Below, piece by piece: positions 37,601-46,298 of a stretch of 64,000 nt of DNA. The stretch is from positions 51,250-115,249 of the forward strand of contig JANRJC010000066.1 in assembly GCA_033764335.1 (NCBI GenBank). The letters run 5' to 3'. This stretch comes from JAGQVA01 sp033764335. GTDB lineage: Bacteria; Bacteroidota; Bacteroidia; J057. Position 1 is the first letter of the stretch, and every line of letters starts with the position of its first letter. Position numbers and translations under genes: made by a program. The notes under the pieces were generated by a model. It searched no databases. It was not told the origin of the DNA and saw only the letters and a list, made by a program, of their open reading frames with translations.

Positions 37601-40600
37601 GACCGTCGGTAAGATTGACTCGCGCCAGGTTTTGGCGCGGCTGGTCGTGTAAACTGCTAAAATATCCGCCGAGATAGGCATGGCCCTGCCGAGGATCAAG
37701 GGCAATGGTGTAAATAAAGGAGTTAATGCCTTTATTGGGGTTCCAGTCGAGCAGTCGCCCGGTGGAGTTTTCAAGTGCAAATCCGCCCCCGCGACGCTGG
37801 GAACGCACCTGGTCAAAACGCCCTCCCAATGCTACAAGATTGCTCCCGGAGGTAATGGTAAATACGTAGTTGTCCACGCCGGGGTCAAGGGATCGCACGG
37901 CTCCTGTGTGGCGATTGAGCACGGCTGCATTCTCCCTTGCTACATGGTTTACCGAGTCGAGCAACTGCCCTCCTACCCAAAGGTCATCGCCCAACACATG
38001 CAGGGCAAATACTTCTCCTTCGGTATCGGCAGTGGGTGTAAGTATCTGACCGGTTTGCCCATCGGTCAGTGCCAGATTGTTGCGAGTGATGCCACCCAGC
38101 GCGCCAAAATAACCCCCAACCCAGACGGAATCACCAGATACAGCCAGCGCATTTACACGAGGACCAAAAAGTATTCCGGGCAGGTCGGGTGCCCAGGGGG
38201 TAAGGGTATCGGCGCTGATGTCCAGGCAGAAAAGGCGGTTTCGCTCCTCGCTGAGAAATTTGTCAAATGTCCCGCCAACGGCAAGCGTTGACCCGCTGAT
38301 CGCAAGGCTCAATACCGGATTGTCTGCGTCGGGACTCCAACTCAAAGCAGCGCCATTTGTTACGCTTAAAGCGCCTACTCTTCCACGGGCCGCACCTGAC
38401 AGAGTCATAAATTCGCCTCCAGCAAATACGGTGTCATTGCGGAGCGCAAGGGTGTTTACAACATCGTCTGCTCCCGGACTCCAGGTCACAAGTGTCTGTG
38501 TATTGATATTCCAGCGTGCCAGCCGGTTGCGGGTCTGCCCATCGGCCAGCGTAAAGGCTCCTCCGGCGATCAGGTCGCTCTGGTACAGTACCAGGTCATT
38601 TACGCTGTTGTTGAGGTTGGGTGCCCAGGGTTGAAGGGTATAAGTCGTCGGCTGAATATCCATCAGGCGGGTGCGGGTTTCGGTTTTCAAAACCTCAAAA
38701 TTGCCTCCCACAAACAAACTGCTGCCGGAAACCGCCATACAAATCACGGTAGAATTAGGAGAAGGCAACCAACTCGCAGGTAGTCCGGTGGTGGGATTAA
38801 TGGCTGCGAGGCGGGAAACGTTTTGCCCTCCTACCTGGGTAAATGAGCCGCCGGCATAAAGTTGTCCGCCCATCAGGGTTATGTCTTCGACCGTGCCATT
38901 TACATTGGGGTTGAAGGAGGTGACGGTGCCGCCGGTTATATTTACTTCCGCCAGGCGGGTGCGTGTCTGGCCTCCGACCATCGTAAATATTCCTCCGATA
39001 TAGAGGGTATTATTACTGCTGAGTGCCAGCGTGTTCACGGTGCTGTTGACATTGGGATCCCAGGAAGACACGGCCCCGGTGGTGGCATTTATAGCGGCCA
39101 GCCGGTTGCGGGTCTGCCCGCCGATTGTGGTAAAATTTCCTCCGACATAAATCTGCCCGCCGCTATATAAAAGGTCGTTTACCACATTGCTAACGTCGGG
39201 ATTCCACGCGGATACTGCTGCACTGACACCGTCCACGGCTGCCAGCCGGTTGCGGGTCTGCCCGCCTACACTCGTAAAATTCCCCCCGATATACACCTGA
39301 CCGCCCTGATAAATCATCGCATTTACCTGGCCGTTGGCATCCGGGTTCCAGGGGAGCAGGGTTTTGCTGCTAATGTCTATGGCCGCAAGCGCGTTTCGGG
39401 TATTGCCGTTGATGGTGGAAAAAAGTCCTCCGATATAAAGGGTATTTCCGGAAAGGGCCAGGGCAGAAATAGCATTGTTGACGGTAAAAGAAAAGGTATT
39501 ATCCAAGGTGGTGTCGGACAATATATGCGCCAGCCGGCTGATCGCGAGGCCATTCGCCTGGGTAAAGGCTCCCGATACATACCATCCGCCTGCTCCGTCG
39601 GAAATTGCTGCCTGTATATCTCCATTAAAGTCGGGAAGTTTCGGTGGTGAAGTTTCGGCACTGGCCGAAAGCAGGGCTGCTTTCTGAGCCGAATATCCAA
39701 CGCTTCCGGAAAAATTCCCTCCGGCATATATATGTCCGCCTCCGGCGGTGGTGGTGAGTATCGAAAAGACTTCTCCGGACTCCGGCACGGGCGTTACTGC
39801 GGGTTTGCCGGTGGTGCGATTCACTACTGCAAAACGGGGGTGTTGTTCGCCCGAAACTCGTATAAACGTACCACCAATAAAAACGCGGCTATTGTCTGCC
39901 GTGATGAAGGTTACTTTTCCTGTGGGATCGGGCTGCCAGTTAAGCAATCCATTGGTGGTGGTTTTGAAAGCGGCGAGGTTGTTCCGGGGTTGGGCTGCGA
40001 TTGTGGTAAATGTCCCTCCGGCATAGAGGGTATCTCCCTGAAGGTGAAGCGCATATACAACGCCATTCGGAGCCGGAGCAAATGCGGGGTCCAGGGTAAG
40101 GTTGGGTAAAATATGGATAAGCCTGCCCGACGGCTGGTCATTCACCTGGGTAAATGCTCCTCCAGCGTACCATCCGCCTGCACCATCGGAAATGAGGGCA
40201 TATACCGTACCGCCAAAACGAGGGAAGGAAAACTGGGGTTTGGTCGAAGACAACGGCAACAACGCGCCTTTTCCGGTATAATAGCCTGTATTTCCCAGAA
40301 AAGTCCCACCTGCGTAAAGTTTGTTGCCGTCCCTAGCCAATGTTGTCACCTGCCCCGTACCAGGCGTGAGGGATTGTTGCAGGCTGCCCGTTGCATGGTT
40401 AAAAACCGCAAAAGCGGGCTGGTTTACGCCCTGAATAAGGCTAAAACTTCCGCCCACATACAACTCTCCCGACGTGGAGGAAAGCGAATATACGTAGCTG
40501 TCCGGATTGGGCGTCCAGTTATTGAGGGAAACAGAACCCCCGGCAACATTCAAACGTGCCAGGTAATTGCGCGGCTGGGAACCCACCTGGGTAAATTTCC

Positions 40601-41018
40601 CCCCCAGGTACAACAGCGACCCGTTTAATGCCAGGCAACGTACTTCATTGTTGACGGCAATGTTAAACGCGGGGTCCACGGCTCCATTGGGCAGGATGTG
40701 GGCGAGATTGCTGCGTACAAATGTGTCAACAGTTCCAAATAAACCGCCGATATACCAGCCGCCAATGCCGTCGGGCAAAATGGCATAGACATCGCCATCG
40801 GTAATGGGAAACTGTGTCGCCGGAATCGAATCATTCATCCACGCGGCGGCCCCGGTCTGATAACCCACTCGGGTAAAATTGCCGACGGCAAAAACGGTGT
40901 CACCCAAAGTTGCATAGGATTCAACCGTCCCGTTGGGGTTCAACCCGCGAGGGTTCAGGGTCTGTGCGCCCAAATGTGTAACACAAAAGAGCAACAGAAA
41001 AAATGCGTAATTTTTCAT
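34683..41018 (-). CDS. Giant T9SS-secreted repeat protein (2111 residues)
   Basis: It starts with the signal peptide MKNYAFFLLLFCVTHLGAQ. Residues about 20-1430 consist of more than 25 blades of 40-50 residues of the form LYIGGxFTxVGGQxRNRLAA(I/V)...W(N/D)PNVN, related to delta-60 repeats. Then come IPT/CARDB-like segments (about 1430-1640), a stretch containing SMDPNQKSGVGG (DUF7619-like), an Ig/FN3-like domain (LKWSGSDIGSGVWYYRL) and a T9SS sorting domain (SLYPNPNDGTFTLE). It is expected to be a large surface fibre or adhesin. Repeats are diverged, so the gene is probably stable. It is followed by a smaller delta-60 gene. Confidence 0.88.
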   Translation of the reverse strand: MKNYAFFLLLFCVTHLGAQTLNPRGLNPNGTVESYATLGDTVFAVGNFTRVGYQTGAAAWMNDSIPATQFPITDGDVYAILPDGIGGWYIGGLFGTVDTFVRSNLAHILPNGAVDPAFNIAVNNEVRCLALNGSLLYLGGKFTQVGSQPRNYLARLNVAGGSVSLNNWTPNPDSYVYSLSSTSGELYVGGSFSLIQGVNQPAFAVFNHATGSLQQSLTPGTGQVTTLARDGNKLYAGGTFLGNTGYYTGKGALLPLSSTKPQFSFPRFGGTVYALISDGAGGWYAGGAFTQVNDQPSGRLIHILPNLTLDPAFAPAPNGVVYALHLQGDTLYAGGTFTTIAAQPRNNLAAFKTTTNGLLNWQPDPTGKVTFITADNSRVFIGGTFIRVSGEQHPRFAVVNRTTGKPAVTPVPESGEVFSILTTTAGGGHIYAGGNFSGSVGYSAQKAALLSASAETSPPKLPDFNGDIQAAISDGAGGWYVSGAFTQANGLAISRLAHILSDTTLDNTFSFTVNNAISALALSGNTLYIGGLFSTINGNTRNALAAIDISSKTLLPWNPDANGQVNAMIYQGGQVYIGGNFTSVGGQTRNRLAAVDGVSAAVSAWNPDVSNVVNDLLYSGGQIYVGGNFTTIGGQTRNRLAAINATTGAVSSWDPNVNSTVNTLALSSNNTLYIGGIFTMVGGQTRTRLAEVNITGGTVTSFNPNVNGTVEDITLMGGQLYAGGSFTQVGGQNVSRLAAINPTTGLPASWLPSPNSTVICMAVSGSSLFVGGNFEVLKTETRTRLMDIQPTTYTLQPWAPNLNNSVNDLVLYQSDLIAGGAFTLADGQTRNRLARWNINTQTLVTWSPGADDVVNTLALRNDTVFAGGEFMTLSGAARGRVGALSVTNGAALSWSPDADNPVLSLAISGSTLAVGGTFDKFLSEERNRLFCLDISADTLTPWAPDLPGILFGPRVNALAVSGDSVWVGGYFGALGGITRNNLALTDGQTGQILTPTADTEGEVFALHVLGDDLWVGGQLLDSVNHVARENAAVLNRHTGAVRSLDPGVDNYVFTITSGSNLVALGGRFDQVRSQRRGGGFALENSTGRLLDWNPNKGINSFIYTIALDPRQGHAYLGGYFSSLHDQPRQNLARVNLTDGQPDSWQADADQFVTQLIWDAKAERLLVAGNFFNLTGQPRRYLGAVDAAGQLLPFNPSPDLDISAIALYDTTLYVAGTFTEIAGQPRAGLAALGAAGQPLPWEPQVSSSSGLGRVYALTVGSGRLYIGGWFVAVNGESHYRLAAFDLRNGELLPWDPAVDVNFTTSLRRVNRIREINNNLFVMGPIADVNGTAVSGIAWMDPASGLVKGLRIIPGGLVFDVAAIDSLLYIGGNFIHINQAPYLYQASFTFPPDFFSEGYAGIVPEMGGNTGDLTVNIYGGGFKAGVQVILRKAGFPDIVAFDSLTAVLSGIQIRATFNLRTQQPGLRDVLLVMEGDTTVIPDGFEIISGGESRVWADIIMPSNMRIPAPNRTNQYTVMISYGNSGTIDAEGVPIWVAVDTSFTVVGFDFEWIPQVPEAGNPADSGLYAVQVDTVLGDAFGANVYVMIVPRVPAGFQGYLGMYVSPKHTGTAYIEAWATDPLYGSPLKYAVGECMDLLIGKFVGVIPGGDCVYNALDALLSPMFDAAYDHDNFGSAKYLSSYSLTLANAIVECGILATGGGLVLDILSDILSYANFVNDINTILSSCLPLHPNPKPNPNGSKILGSMDPNQKSGVGGAGSQRWISQDDLMPYLIEFENVDSASAPAQVVVILDTLDASVYDLNTLKLNFFTISDSIFSIPNGRNQWTSWVDLRPRVNSLVHVEAGLTGNVLRWEFESLDPATLAPQSGVLEGFLPPNVNDPEGRGSVSYTVQRLENLPTFTALENRAAIYFDSNAPILTNTWTNTLDVDQPESQMEALDTLQVTTKIPLKWSGSDIGSGVWYYRLMVSENGEPYKTAADFLTDTTAIFSGNWGYTYQFYTLAVDSAGNIESAPDTADATTHVYGGLSIPEPRITDLSLYPNPNDGTFTLEAEVKTGQMAGLHILDLAGRVVYRETVRMEVGQNRILLSPHLPAGTYFLILERQGETARIRFSIL

Positions 41019-41135
41019 AAGAAAGGATATTTACCACTTGCTTATGTTTAGTTACGCGGACAGGGCAGAATGTAACATTCAGAATGAAACAGAATTATAC
41101 AATCATGGGATAGGGGAAGTTTTTTGGACACAGGT

Positions 41136-41310
41136 GTTTCTCGCAAAGATCGCTAAGGTCTCGCAAAGTGCGCAAAGTGGCCCTTGGCGATCTTCGCGGT
41201 TCTTGGCGTACTTTGCGTGAAACTGTATGCGTCTCCTCACGTTTTGCCTTCCGGATGTTCTCGCAAAACGAAGTACCCATCAGGGGTGTGCGCTAAGAGG
41301 CTCTGGGTGT
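41136..41310. repeat. Dispersed intergenic repeat, copy A
   Basis: It carries TTCTCGCAAAGATCGC(T)AAGGTCTCGC, then CTTGGCGTACTTTGCGTGAA, then TCTCGCAAAACGAAGTACCC and CGCTAAGAGGCTCT. The same modules occur in copy B at 42432-42630 in a different order. Both copies are non-coding, and each side of the PD40 gene carries one. Confidence 0.75.
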
Positions 41311-41342
41311 TGTAAATTGCAAGTTTCCGAGAAAACGCAGAA

Positions 41343-42281
41343 TCAATCCTTGAGCCAGCCGCTGGCTGAAATTTTGTAAATACGGCTCATGCCGTTTTCG
41401 TATTTGTTCACTTCCTTCTCAAGCTGATCAATCGTGTCAAAACGATCTGTAACTGAGGCTTCTGCCCTCCGGCTGGTGAAATACAAAACCTGGTTTTTCT
41501 GATCCAGAAACGGGCAGTAGTCCATGTACTTCGAATTGACATTTTCGCCCAGATTCCGGGCTTTTGTCCACTGGTTGTTTTGGTCTCGATGGCTGATGTA
41601 CAAATCTCCGCTGCCCCGCCCGTCAGCGCGGTTGTAGCCGCTGAAAATCAGGTACGACTCATCCGGCGCGACGTAGGCATTAAACTCATACCCGGCGCTA
41701 TTGACCGAGTCGGACAAAGATACCGGCTGAGTATAGCCGCCATTTTTCCATTCGCAGAAAAAAATATCGTCCTCACCTTTGGTTCCCGTTCTTGTGCTGG
41801 TGAAATAGAGGTTATTGCTAAGGGTAATGGCGGGATAAAACTCATCGGCAGCGGAATTGATGACCGGCCCGGCGTTGACAGGAATACCCCACTCGGCATC
41901 AGGGCTTTTGCGGCTGACGTACCAGATGTCGTAATCTTTGGTTTTGGCGGCACTATCAGCCAGCGGGCGATTAGAAGCAAAATAAAGCCGCAGCCCGTCG
42001 GGCGAAAGAAAGGGTTCGAGGTCGTGGTATTTGCCCGAAAAGGAAACAATGACCGGCTTTTGCCATTTGCCCTTTTTAGCCTTCAGGCAGGCGATCACCG
42101 AAACATCCCCGGCGAGACTTTGCAGCGACACATAAGCCTCATCGCCATTTGCGGAAAAATTCACATCGCGCACACTGGGCCAGCCAGCCAGCACCTCAAA
42201 GGCGGGGGTTGGGTGTTGTTGAGAAAAGAGGAAGTTGAAAACCCCGAAAAAAAATACGACCGTCAGTATCAATTTGTGCAT
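41343..42281 (-). CDS. Exported PD40/TolB-like beta-propeller protein
   Basis: 312 residues from MHKLILTVVFFFGVFNFLFSQQ, a signal peptide; the open frame runs 27 codons further upstream without support. It has five or six PD40 (WD40-like) blades with the pattern FLSPDGLRLYFASNRP, YPAITLSNNLYFTSTRTGTKGEDDIF, APDESYLIFSGYNR. Such propellers in Bacteroidota occur in OmpA-fusion proteins and as stand-alone periplasmic binders; no OmpA domain or sorting signal is present here. The function is unknown. It is flanked by copies of a dispersed repeat. Confidence 0.82.
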   Translation of the reverse strand: MHKLILTVVFFFGVFNFLFSQQHPTPAFEVLAGWPSVRDVNFSANGDEAYVSLQSLAGDVSVIACLKAKKGKWQKPVIVSFSGKYHDLEPFLSPDGLRLYFASNRPLADSAAKTKDYDIWYVSRKSPDAEWGIPVNAGPVINSAADEFYPAITLSNNLYFTSTRTGTKGEDDIFFCEWKNGGYTQPVSLSDSVNSAGYEFNAYVAPDESYLIFSGYNRADGRGSGDLYISHRDQNNQWTKARNLGENVNSKYMDYCPFLDQKNQVLYFTSRRAEASVTDRFDTIDQLEKEVNKYENGMSRIYKISASGWLKD

Positions 42282-42431
42282 ATAACCCTGAATAAAAGCA
42301 TTACCCACTAAATATAAGCGGTTGAAAGGGGTAGGATTTGCTTTTTTGGGGGGGTCGGACATGGGTGGTTTTTGGGAGCTAAATATATCGTTTATTCAGC
42401 AGGAAAGGAATTTTTTCATGGCCGAAAATGG

Positions 42432-42630
42432 GTTTCTCGCAAAACGAAGTACCCATCAGGGTGGACGCTAAGAGGCTCTCGATGATCCTTGCGGCCCTTC
42501 GTGTACTTTGCGGGTTCTTTGCGTACTTTGCGTGAAACCGTCTGCGCTCCTTCTGTGTTTTTTACCTCCCGATGGTTCTCGCAAAGATCGCCAAGGTCTC
42601 GCAAAGTACGCTAAGAGGCTCTCGATGATC
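42432..42630. repeat. Dispersed intergenic repeat, copy B
   Basis: It has the same modules as copy A in permuted order: TCTCGCAAAACGAAGTACCC first, GCGTACTTTGCGTGAAAC in the middle, TTCTCGCAAAGATCGCCAAGG last. GCTAAGAGGCTCTCGATGATC (split here as GCTAAGAGGCTC and TCGATGATC) occurs twice within it. The permutation suggests a tandemly repeated ancestor. Confidence 0.75.
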
Positions 42631-42835
42631 GTTTGATTTTGAAGGTCGTTTTCATAAGGTAAAAAGTTTGTTGTTGTTGAAAGATGCCTCAAAACTAGCG
42701 GAAGGAAGGGGCGCGGCGCATCGGCAAATCTGCGTAATTGCGGGGGGTGAATTTGCGTATTTGAGGATTTATCGGATTCTTTTATGGATTTTCACCGGGG
42801 TTTTCCCAAATTGTACACATAGCAGTAAATATGAT

Positions 42836-43654
42836 ATGACAGGCAGTTCCATGACAACCGAAACCCTTACTCAGGAATTCCAAACGGTAAGCGGGCAGCT
42901 TAAATCTTATATCCTCCGGATCACCACAAGCGCCGAAGATACGGAAGATATTGTGCAGGAGACTTTTCTGAAGGCTTCGGAAAAACTTCATACCTTCCGG
43001 GGGGATTCCTCTCTCAAAACCTGGATATTCACCATTGCTTCCAATCTGGCTAAAGATAACCTCCGCGCAAAAAAAAGGTGGCCCGAAAATGTAACGGACA
43101 TTTGCAGGGAAGCGGCGCTATCCAACCGCGAGTTTTTTCAGGAAGCGATGAACATCCGCATGACTTCGCCGCAAGGCGAGTTTGAAATCAGGGAACATAT
43201 TACTTTCTGTTTTACCTGTATTTCGAAGTCGCTTCCCCTGGAACAGCAGATTTGCCTGTACCTGAAAGAGGTGTATGAGTTTAAGGTCAATGAAATTGCC
43301 CTGATTATGGCGATTTCAGAGGCGATGGTGAAATATTATCTCCATACCGGCAGGGCAAAGATGGTGCATATATTCGAAGGTCGGTGTGCGCTGATCAGTA
43401 AAAACGGGGTTTGCCACCAATGTACGGAACTAAACGGAATATTTAACCCCCAACAAAAAGCGCAGGAAGAAAGGGTCAAAATTGAAATGGCGCGGGAAGC
43501 AGATAATCCGGATAAGGAATACCTCTTTGACCTGCGAATGAAAATCGTCAGGGCAATAGATCCCTTTGAGTCCGCCGGAGCCGAACTTCAACTGCATCAC
43601 CTGGCACACAACCGAAAAGTAATGGAAACATATCTCGAAAAAATAGAGAATTAG
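42836..43654 (+). CDS. ECF-type sigma-70 factor with Cys-containing tail
   Basis: About 272 residues from MTGSSMTTETLTQEF; the next ATG at 42851 is also possible, and the frame is open further upstream. Sigma region 2 (LKSYILRITTSAEDTEDIVQ, TFLKASEKLHTFRG, LKTWIFTIASNLAKDNLRAKKRW) and region 4 (LPLEQQICLYLKEVYEFKVNEIALIM, AMVKYYLHTGRAKM) are clear. After region 4 comes GRCALISKNGVCHQCTELNG, with three Cys that could bind a metal or sense redox state. No anti-sigma gene is adjacent. The next two genes, with 61- and 39-bp gaps, may be its regulon or operon. Confidence 0.88.
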   Translation: MTGSSMTTETLTQEFQTVSGQLKSYILRITTSAEDTEDIVQETFLKASEKLHTFRGDSSLKTWIFTIASNLAKDNLRAKKRWPENVTDICREAALSNREFFQEAMNIRMTSPQGEFEIREHITFCFTCISKSLPLEQQICLYLKEVYEFKVNEIALIMAISEAMVKYYLHTGRAKMVHIFEGRCALISKNGVCHQCTELNGIFNPQQKAQEERVKIEMAREADNPDKEYLFDLRMKIVRAIDPFESAGAELQLHHLAHNRKVMETYLEKIEN

Positions 43655-43715
43655 CCTATCGTTTTGATTGGGCTGTGCGTCTAATATTTAGTTTTACACC
43701 CAAACCCTATTAACT

Positions 43716-44186
43716 ATGACACGATCAACAACAACTGAAGGCAAAGCCGTAACCCTTAAAAAAACCTTCAGCAGAGAAACTTCCATTAGCATCCGCATCT
43801 ACGCCCAGCCCACCATCATCTGGCAATTGCTGACAAACGCCGGTGATTTTCCCCGCTGGAATTCTACGATCATCTCCCTCTCCGGCAATATCGAACCGGG
43901 CGGTAAACTGAAACTCGTCTCTACCCTCGACCCCAAACGCACCTTTAAACTAAAAGTGAAAGCGGTTGAATCGGAAAAAAGGCTCGTCTGGGGTGATGCT
44001 CAGGGCAATCGAATCTATACCCTCTCGCCACAGTCCGACGGTTCTGTTCTTTTTTCGATGAATGAAAAAATTGGCAGCCCTATGTTTCCGCTGTATTCAA
44101 AATATATTCCGCCATTTGACCAGTCTTTCGAGCAATTTGCCGCAGACCTCAAAAAAGAAGCCGAATCCATAGCAAAAACCCGTTAA
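43716..44186 (+). CDS. SRPBCC-domain (polyketide cyclase-like) protein
   Basis: 156 residues. A START-like fold is suggested by SISIRIYAQPTIIWQLLTNAGDFPRWNSTI, GGKLKLVSTLDPKRTFKLKV, RLVWGDAQGNRIYTL and FEQFAADLKKEAES. These small proteins bind hydrophobic ligands in a deep cavity; no ligand can be named. The first 20 residues are Thr/Lys-rich. It follows the sigma factor gene after 61 bp and precedes the next gene by 39 bp. Confidence 0.82.
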   Translation: MTRSTTTEGKAVTLKKTFSRETSISIRIYAQPTIIWQLLTNAGDFPRWNSTIISLSGNIEPGGKLKLVSTLDPKRTFKLKVKAVESEKRLVWGDAQGNRIYTLSPQSDGSVLFSMNEKIGSPMFPLYSKYIPPFDQSFEQFAADLKKEAESIAKTR

Positions 44187-44225
44187 TTCTCACGTTAAAC
44201 CCTACTCCGTTTAATCTTACTTATT

Positions 44226-44633
44226 ATGAAATACTCAATCGGAACCAAAGAAAACCCGTTGCAACTCAAAACACCCCCGCTTACCTCCGAATATACCATG
44301 CATGTGGAGGAAAAAAATGGCGAGGAAGTCCTCGTCTGCACGGTGGGCAAAACGGTGTTGTTGTACGACATGCGCTGCCTGGAGGATCTTCACGCCATGC
44401 TCAAATCCCACGGAGACTGGATGGAGCTTGGCAGTGCCGACGAACAAAAACCCGCCAAGGAAGGCACCGTAGAAGCCTGGGGGCGCTCAGAGTCCAATCC
44501 TGCCGGCGGCTGGTACGGACTGAAAAAAGGACTCAGGGGCCGATTTGGCATGTATATCCCCCCGCTGATGGAAGCACTCGGCCTCGCCGAAGTTACCCAC
44601 GATGCCAAAGGCAATAAGATGCGGGCGAAGTAG
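44226..44633 (+). CDS. Conserved hypothetical protein
   Basis: 135 residues, no signal peptide or membrane helix. The C-terminal half (DWMELGSADEQKPAKEGTVE, NPAGGWYGLKKGLRGRFGMY) is Gly- and Lys-rich and reads as strongly conserved, and I have the impression of having seen close relatives in many bacteria, but I cannot name a function. It is probably in one transcript with the SRPBCC gene and the ECF sigma factor. Confidence 0.7.
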   Translation: MKYSIGTKENPLQLKTPPLTSEYTMHVEEKNGEEVLVCTVGKTVLLYDMRCLEDLHAMLKSHGDWMELGSADEQKPAKEGTVEAWGRSESNPAGGWYGLKKGLRGRFGMYIPPLMEALGLAEVTHDAKGNKMRAK

Positions 44634-44682
44634 GGTTAAGGGGGAACACGTTTCAGAGTAACCATGCCCCTTTTAAGTACCA

Positions 44683-45837
44683 TTATCCCGGCAGACGATT
44701 CCAGCTTCTCACCTGACCATTGCTGCGGTTTTGGTTTTGGTCGCCTGCATAAACGACCATGGAAAGTGTGGGATCATTGGAGGAAATTGAATGGAAAAAA
44801 TCCAGGTTTTTGAAAAAATGAGGCTGGATGGTTTGACCGGATTTTATTTCGACCGGAAATAGTTTTCCTCCCTCATCAATGATCAGATCAATCTCATGCC
44901 CGGTACGGTCGCGCCAAAAATACAACGGTTGGTGGCTGCCACGGTTATAAACATTTTTCAACACCTCGGCAATCACAAAATTCTCAAACAAAGCGCCTCG
45001 TGCATAATGATTTTCCAGTTCCTCTACCGTCCGAATCCCCAACAGATAACAGGCAAGGCCGGTGTCATAAAAATACAACTTCGGCGTTTTGATCAGTTGT
45101 TTGTTGAAATTGCGGAAATAGGGAGGAAGGGTAAAGGCAATAAAACTCGTATGGAGAATAGAAAGCCATTTTTTTACAGTGGGATGGGTAAGACTGGTTT
45201 CATTGGCGACAGCACTCTGGTTAAATAGTTGTCCAATCCTTCCGGCGGTTATTCGTGTAAATAGCTGAAATTGCTGTAAATCGCCGACATTTACCAACTG
45301 TCTTACATCTCTCTCCACATAAGTCTGGACATAAGAAGGAAAAAATACATTCAGGCTTACCTGACGGTCATAGATTCGGGGGAAACCTCCTTTCAGAATA
45401 TATTCCCAGGGATTAGAAGGCTGGTATTCGGTCGGCATTAGTTCGTTCAGGCTGAATGGCAGCAGGTGAAAAATCGCTACCCGGCCTGCGAGGCTCTGCG
45501 TAATTTTTTCCATGAGTAAAAAATTCTGCGAGCCGCTCAATATATATTCGCCATTCCTTCCGGTTTCATCCACAATCACCTGAATATAGGAAAAAAGCGT
45601 CGGGGCGTATTGAGCTTCATCTATGATCATACCCTTTTCTCCCTGGGCAAGAAATTTTTTGGGATCACGGAGCGCATACTCACGCGTTTCGGGGTTTTCA
45701 AGGTTGGCGTAGAAATAGTCGGGAAACAACTGTCTGCAAACCGTAGTTTTCCCCGATTGCCGGGGACCGGTAATACTAACGACCGGCATTTGCCGGGCTG
45801 CGGAAAGGATTTGGTCAGAAATAGCTCTTTTTACCAT
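44683..45837 (-). CDS. AAA_14/DUF4143 ATP-binding protein (copy 1)
   Basis: 384 residues from the ATG at 45837; an upstream in-frame TTG adds two residues. Walker A GPRQSGKT (24-31), Walker B MIIDEAQ (Asp72, Glu73), sensor-like ILSGSQNF, and a C-terminal DUF4143 domain with the PD-(D/E)xK-like pair EIDLIIDEGGKLFPVEIKSG (about 313-331). The function of this large family is unknown; members are often multi-copy and spread horizontally. It is closest to copy 2 (50384-51544), with the same layout and Walker A position. A perfect hairpin lies 18 bp upstream of the start codon. Confidence 0.88.
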   Translation of the reverse strand: MVKRAISDQILSAARQMPVVSITGPRQSGKTTVCRQLFPDYFYANLENPETREYALRDPKKFLAQGEKGMIIDEAQYAPTLFSYIQVIVDETGRNGEYILSGSQNFLLMEKITQSLAGRVAIFHLLPFSLNELMPTEYQPSNPWEYILKGGFPRIYDRQVSLNVFFPSYVQTYVERDVRQLVNVGDLQQFQLFTRITAGRIGQLFNQSAVANETSLTHPTVKKWLSILHTSFIAFTLPPYFRNFNKQLIKTPKLYFYDTGLACYLLGIRTVEELENHYARGALFENFVIAEVLKNVYNRGSHQPLYFWRDRTGHEIDLIIDEGGKLFPVEIKSGQTIQPHFFKNLDFFHSISSNDPTLSMVVYAGDQNQNRSNGQVRSWNRLPG

Positions 45838-45854
45838 TCCCAAATATATAAAAA

Positions 45855-45893
45855 CTCCCGCAGATTGAAAGTCTGATTTTCAATCTGCGGGAG
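45855..45893. repeat. Perfect 16-bp hairpin upstream of ATPase copy 1
   Basis: CTCCCGCAGATTGAAA (45855-45870) pairs with its exact complement at 45878-45893. On the minus strand it is followed by TTTTTATAT, as in a terminator, directly before the ATPase start codon. The core 14 bp of each arm recurs in the hairpin at 52693-52727. Confidence 0.8.
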
Positions 45894-45962
45894 CTTTGGT
45901 GAAAGTTTTGGAAGATTAGGGAAATATTGAGAGATTGAGGGAGAATTTAAAATCTTTTGTGG

Positions 45963-46298
45963 ATGATCCTACCTTTGATCATACAACAACATCTTGCCCC
46001 ACTTACCGATTTGTGCCAGCAATATCGGGTGGATAAGTTGTATGTTTTTGGCTCCGTCGTTACGGAACGATTTGACGCAAAGAATAGCGACTTGGATTTT
46101 ATCGCTGTTCTGGAGCCTCTTCCCCCTCTTGAGAAAGGTGAAAACCTCATAAACTTGTGGAACGCGCTGGAGCATTTGTTTCAAAGAAAGGTGGATCTGC
46201 TGACGGAGCAGCCGATAAAAAATCCCTATTTTCGGCGAAATGTTGAAAACACCAAGCAGTTGATTTATGACCGACGAAGCAAAAAAATATCTGTCTGA
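45963..46298 (+). CDS. mntA: MntA-like minimal nucleotidyltransferase (antitoxin)
   Basis: 111 residues from MILPLIIQQHLAPL. The polymerase-beta-like core is visible as VFGSVVTERFDAKNSDLDFI (GS then SDxD), with a third acidic residue expected in KVDLLTE. MntA proteins inactivate HepT toxins by AMPylating them. The next gene overlaps by 32 bp and is a shortened HepT, so the system is likely broken and this gene may be an orphan antitoxin. Confidence 0.85.
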   Translation: MILPLIIQQHLAPLTDLCQQYRVDKLYVFGSVVTERFDAKNSDLDFIAVLEPLPPLEKGENLINLWNALEHLFQRKVDLLTEQPIKNPYFRRNVENTKQLIYDRRSKKISV

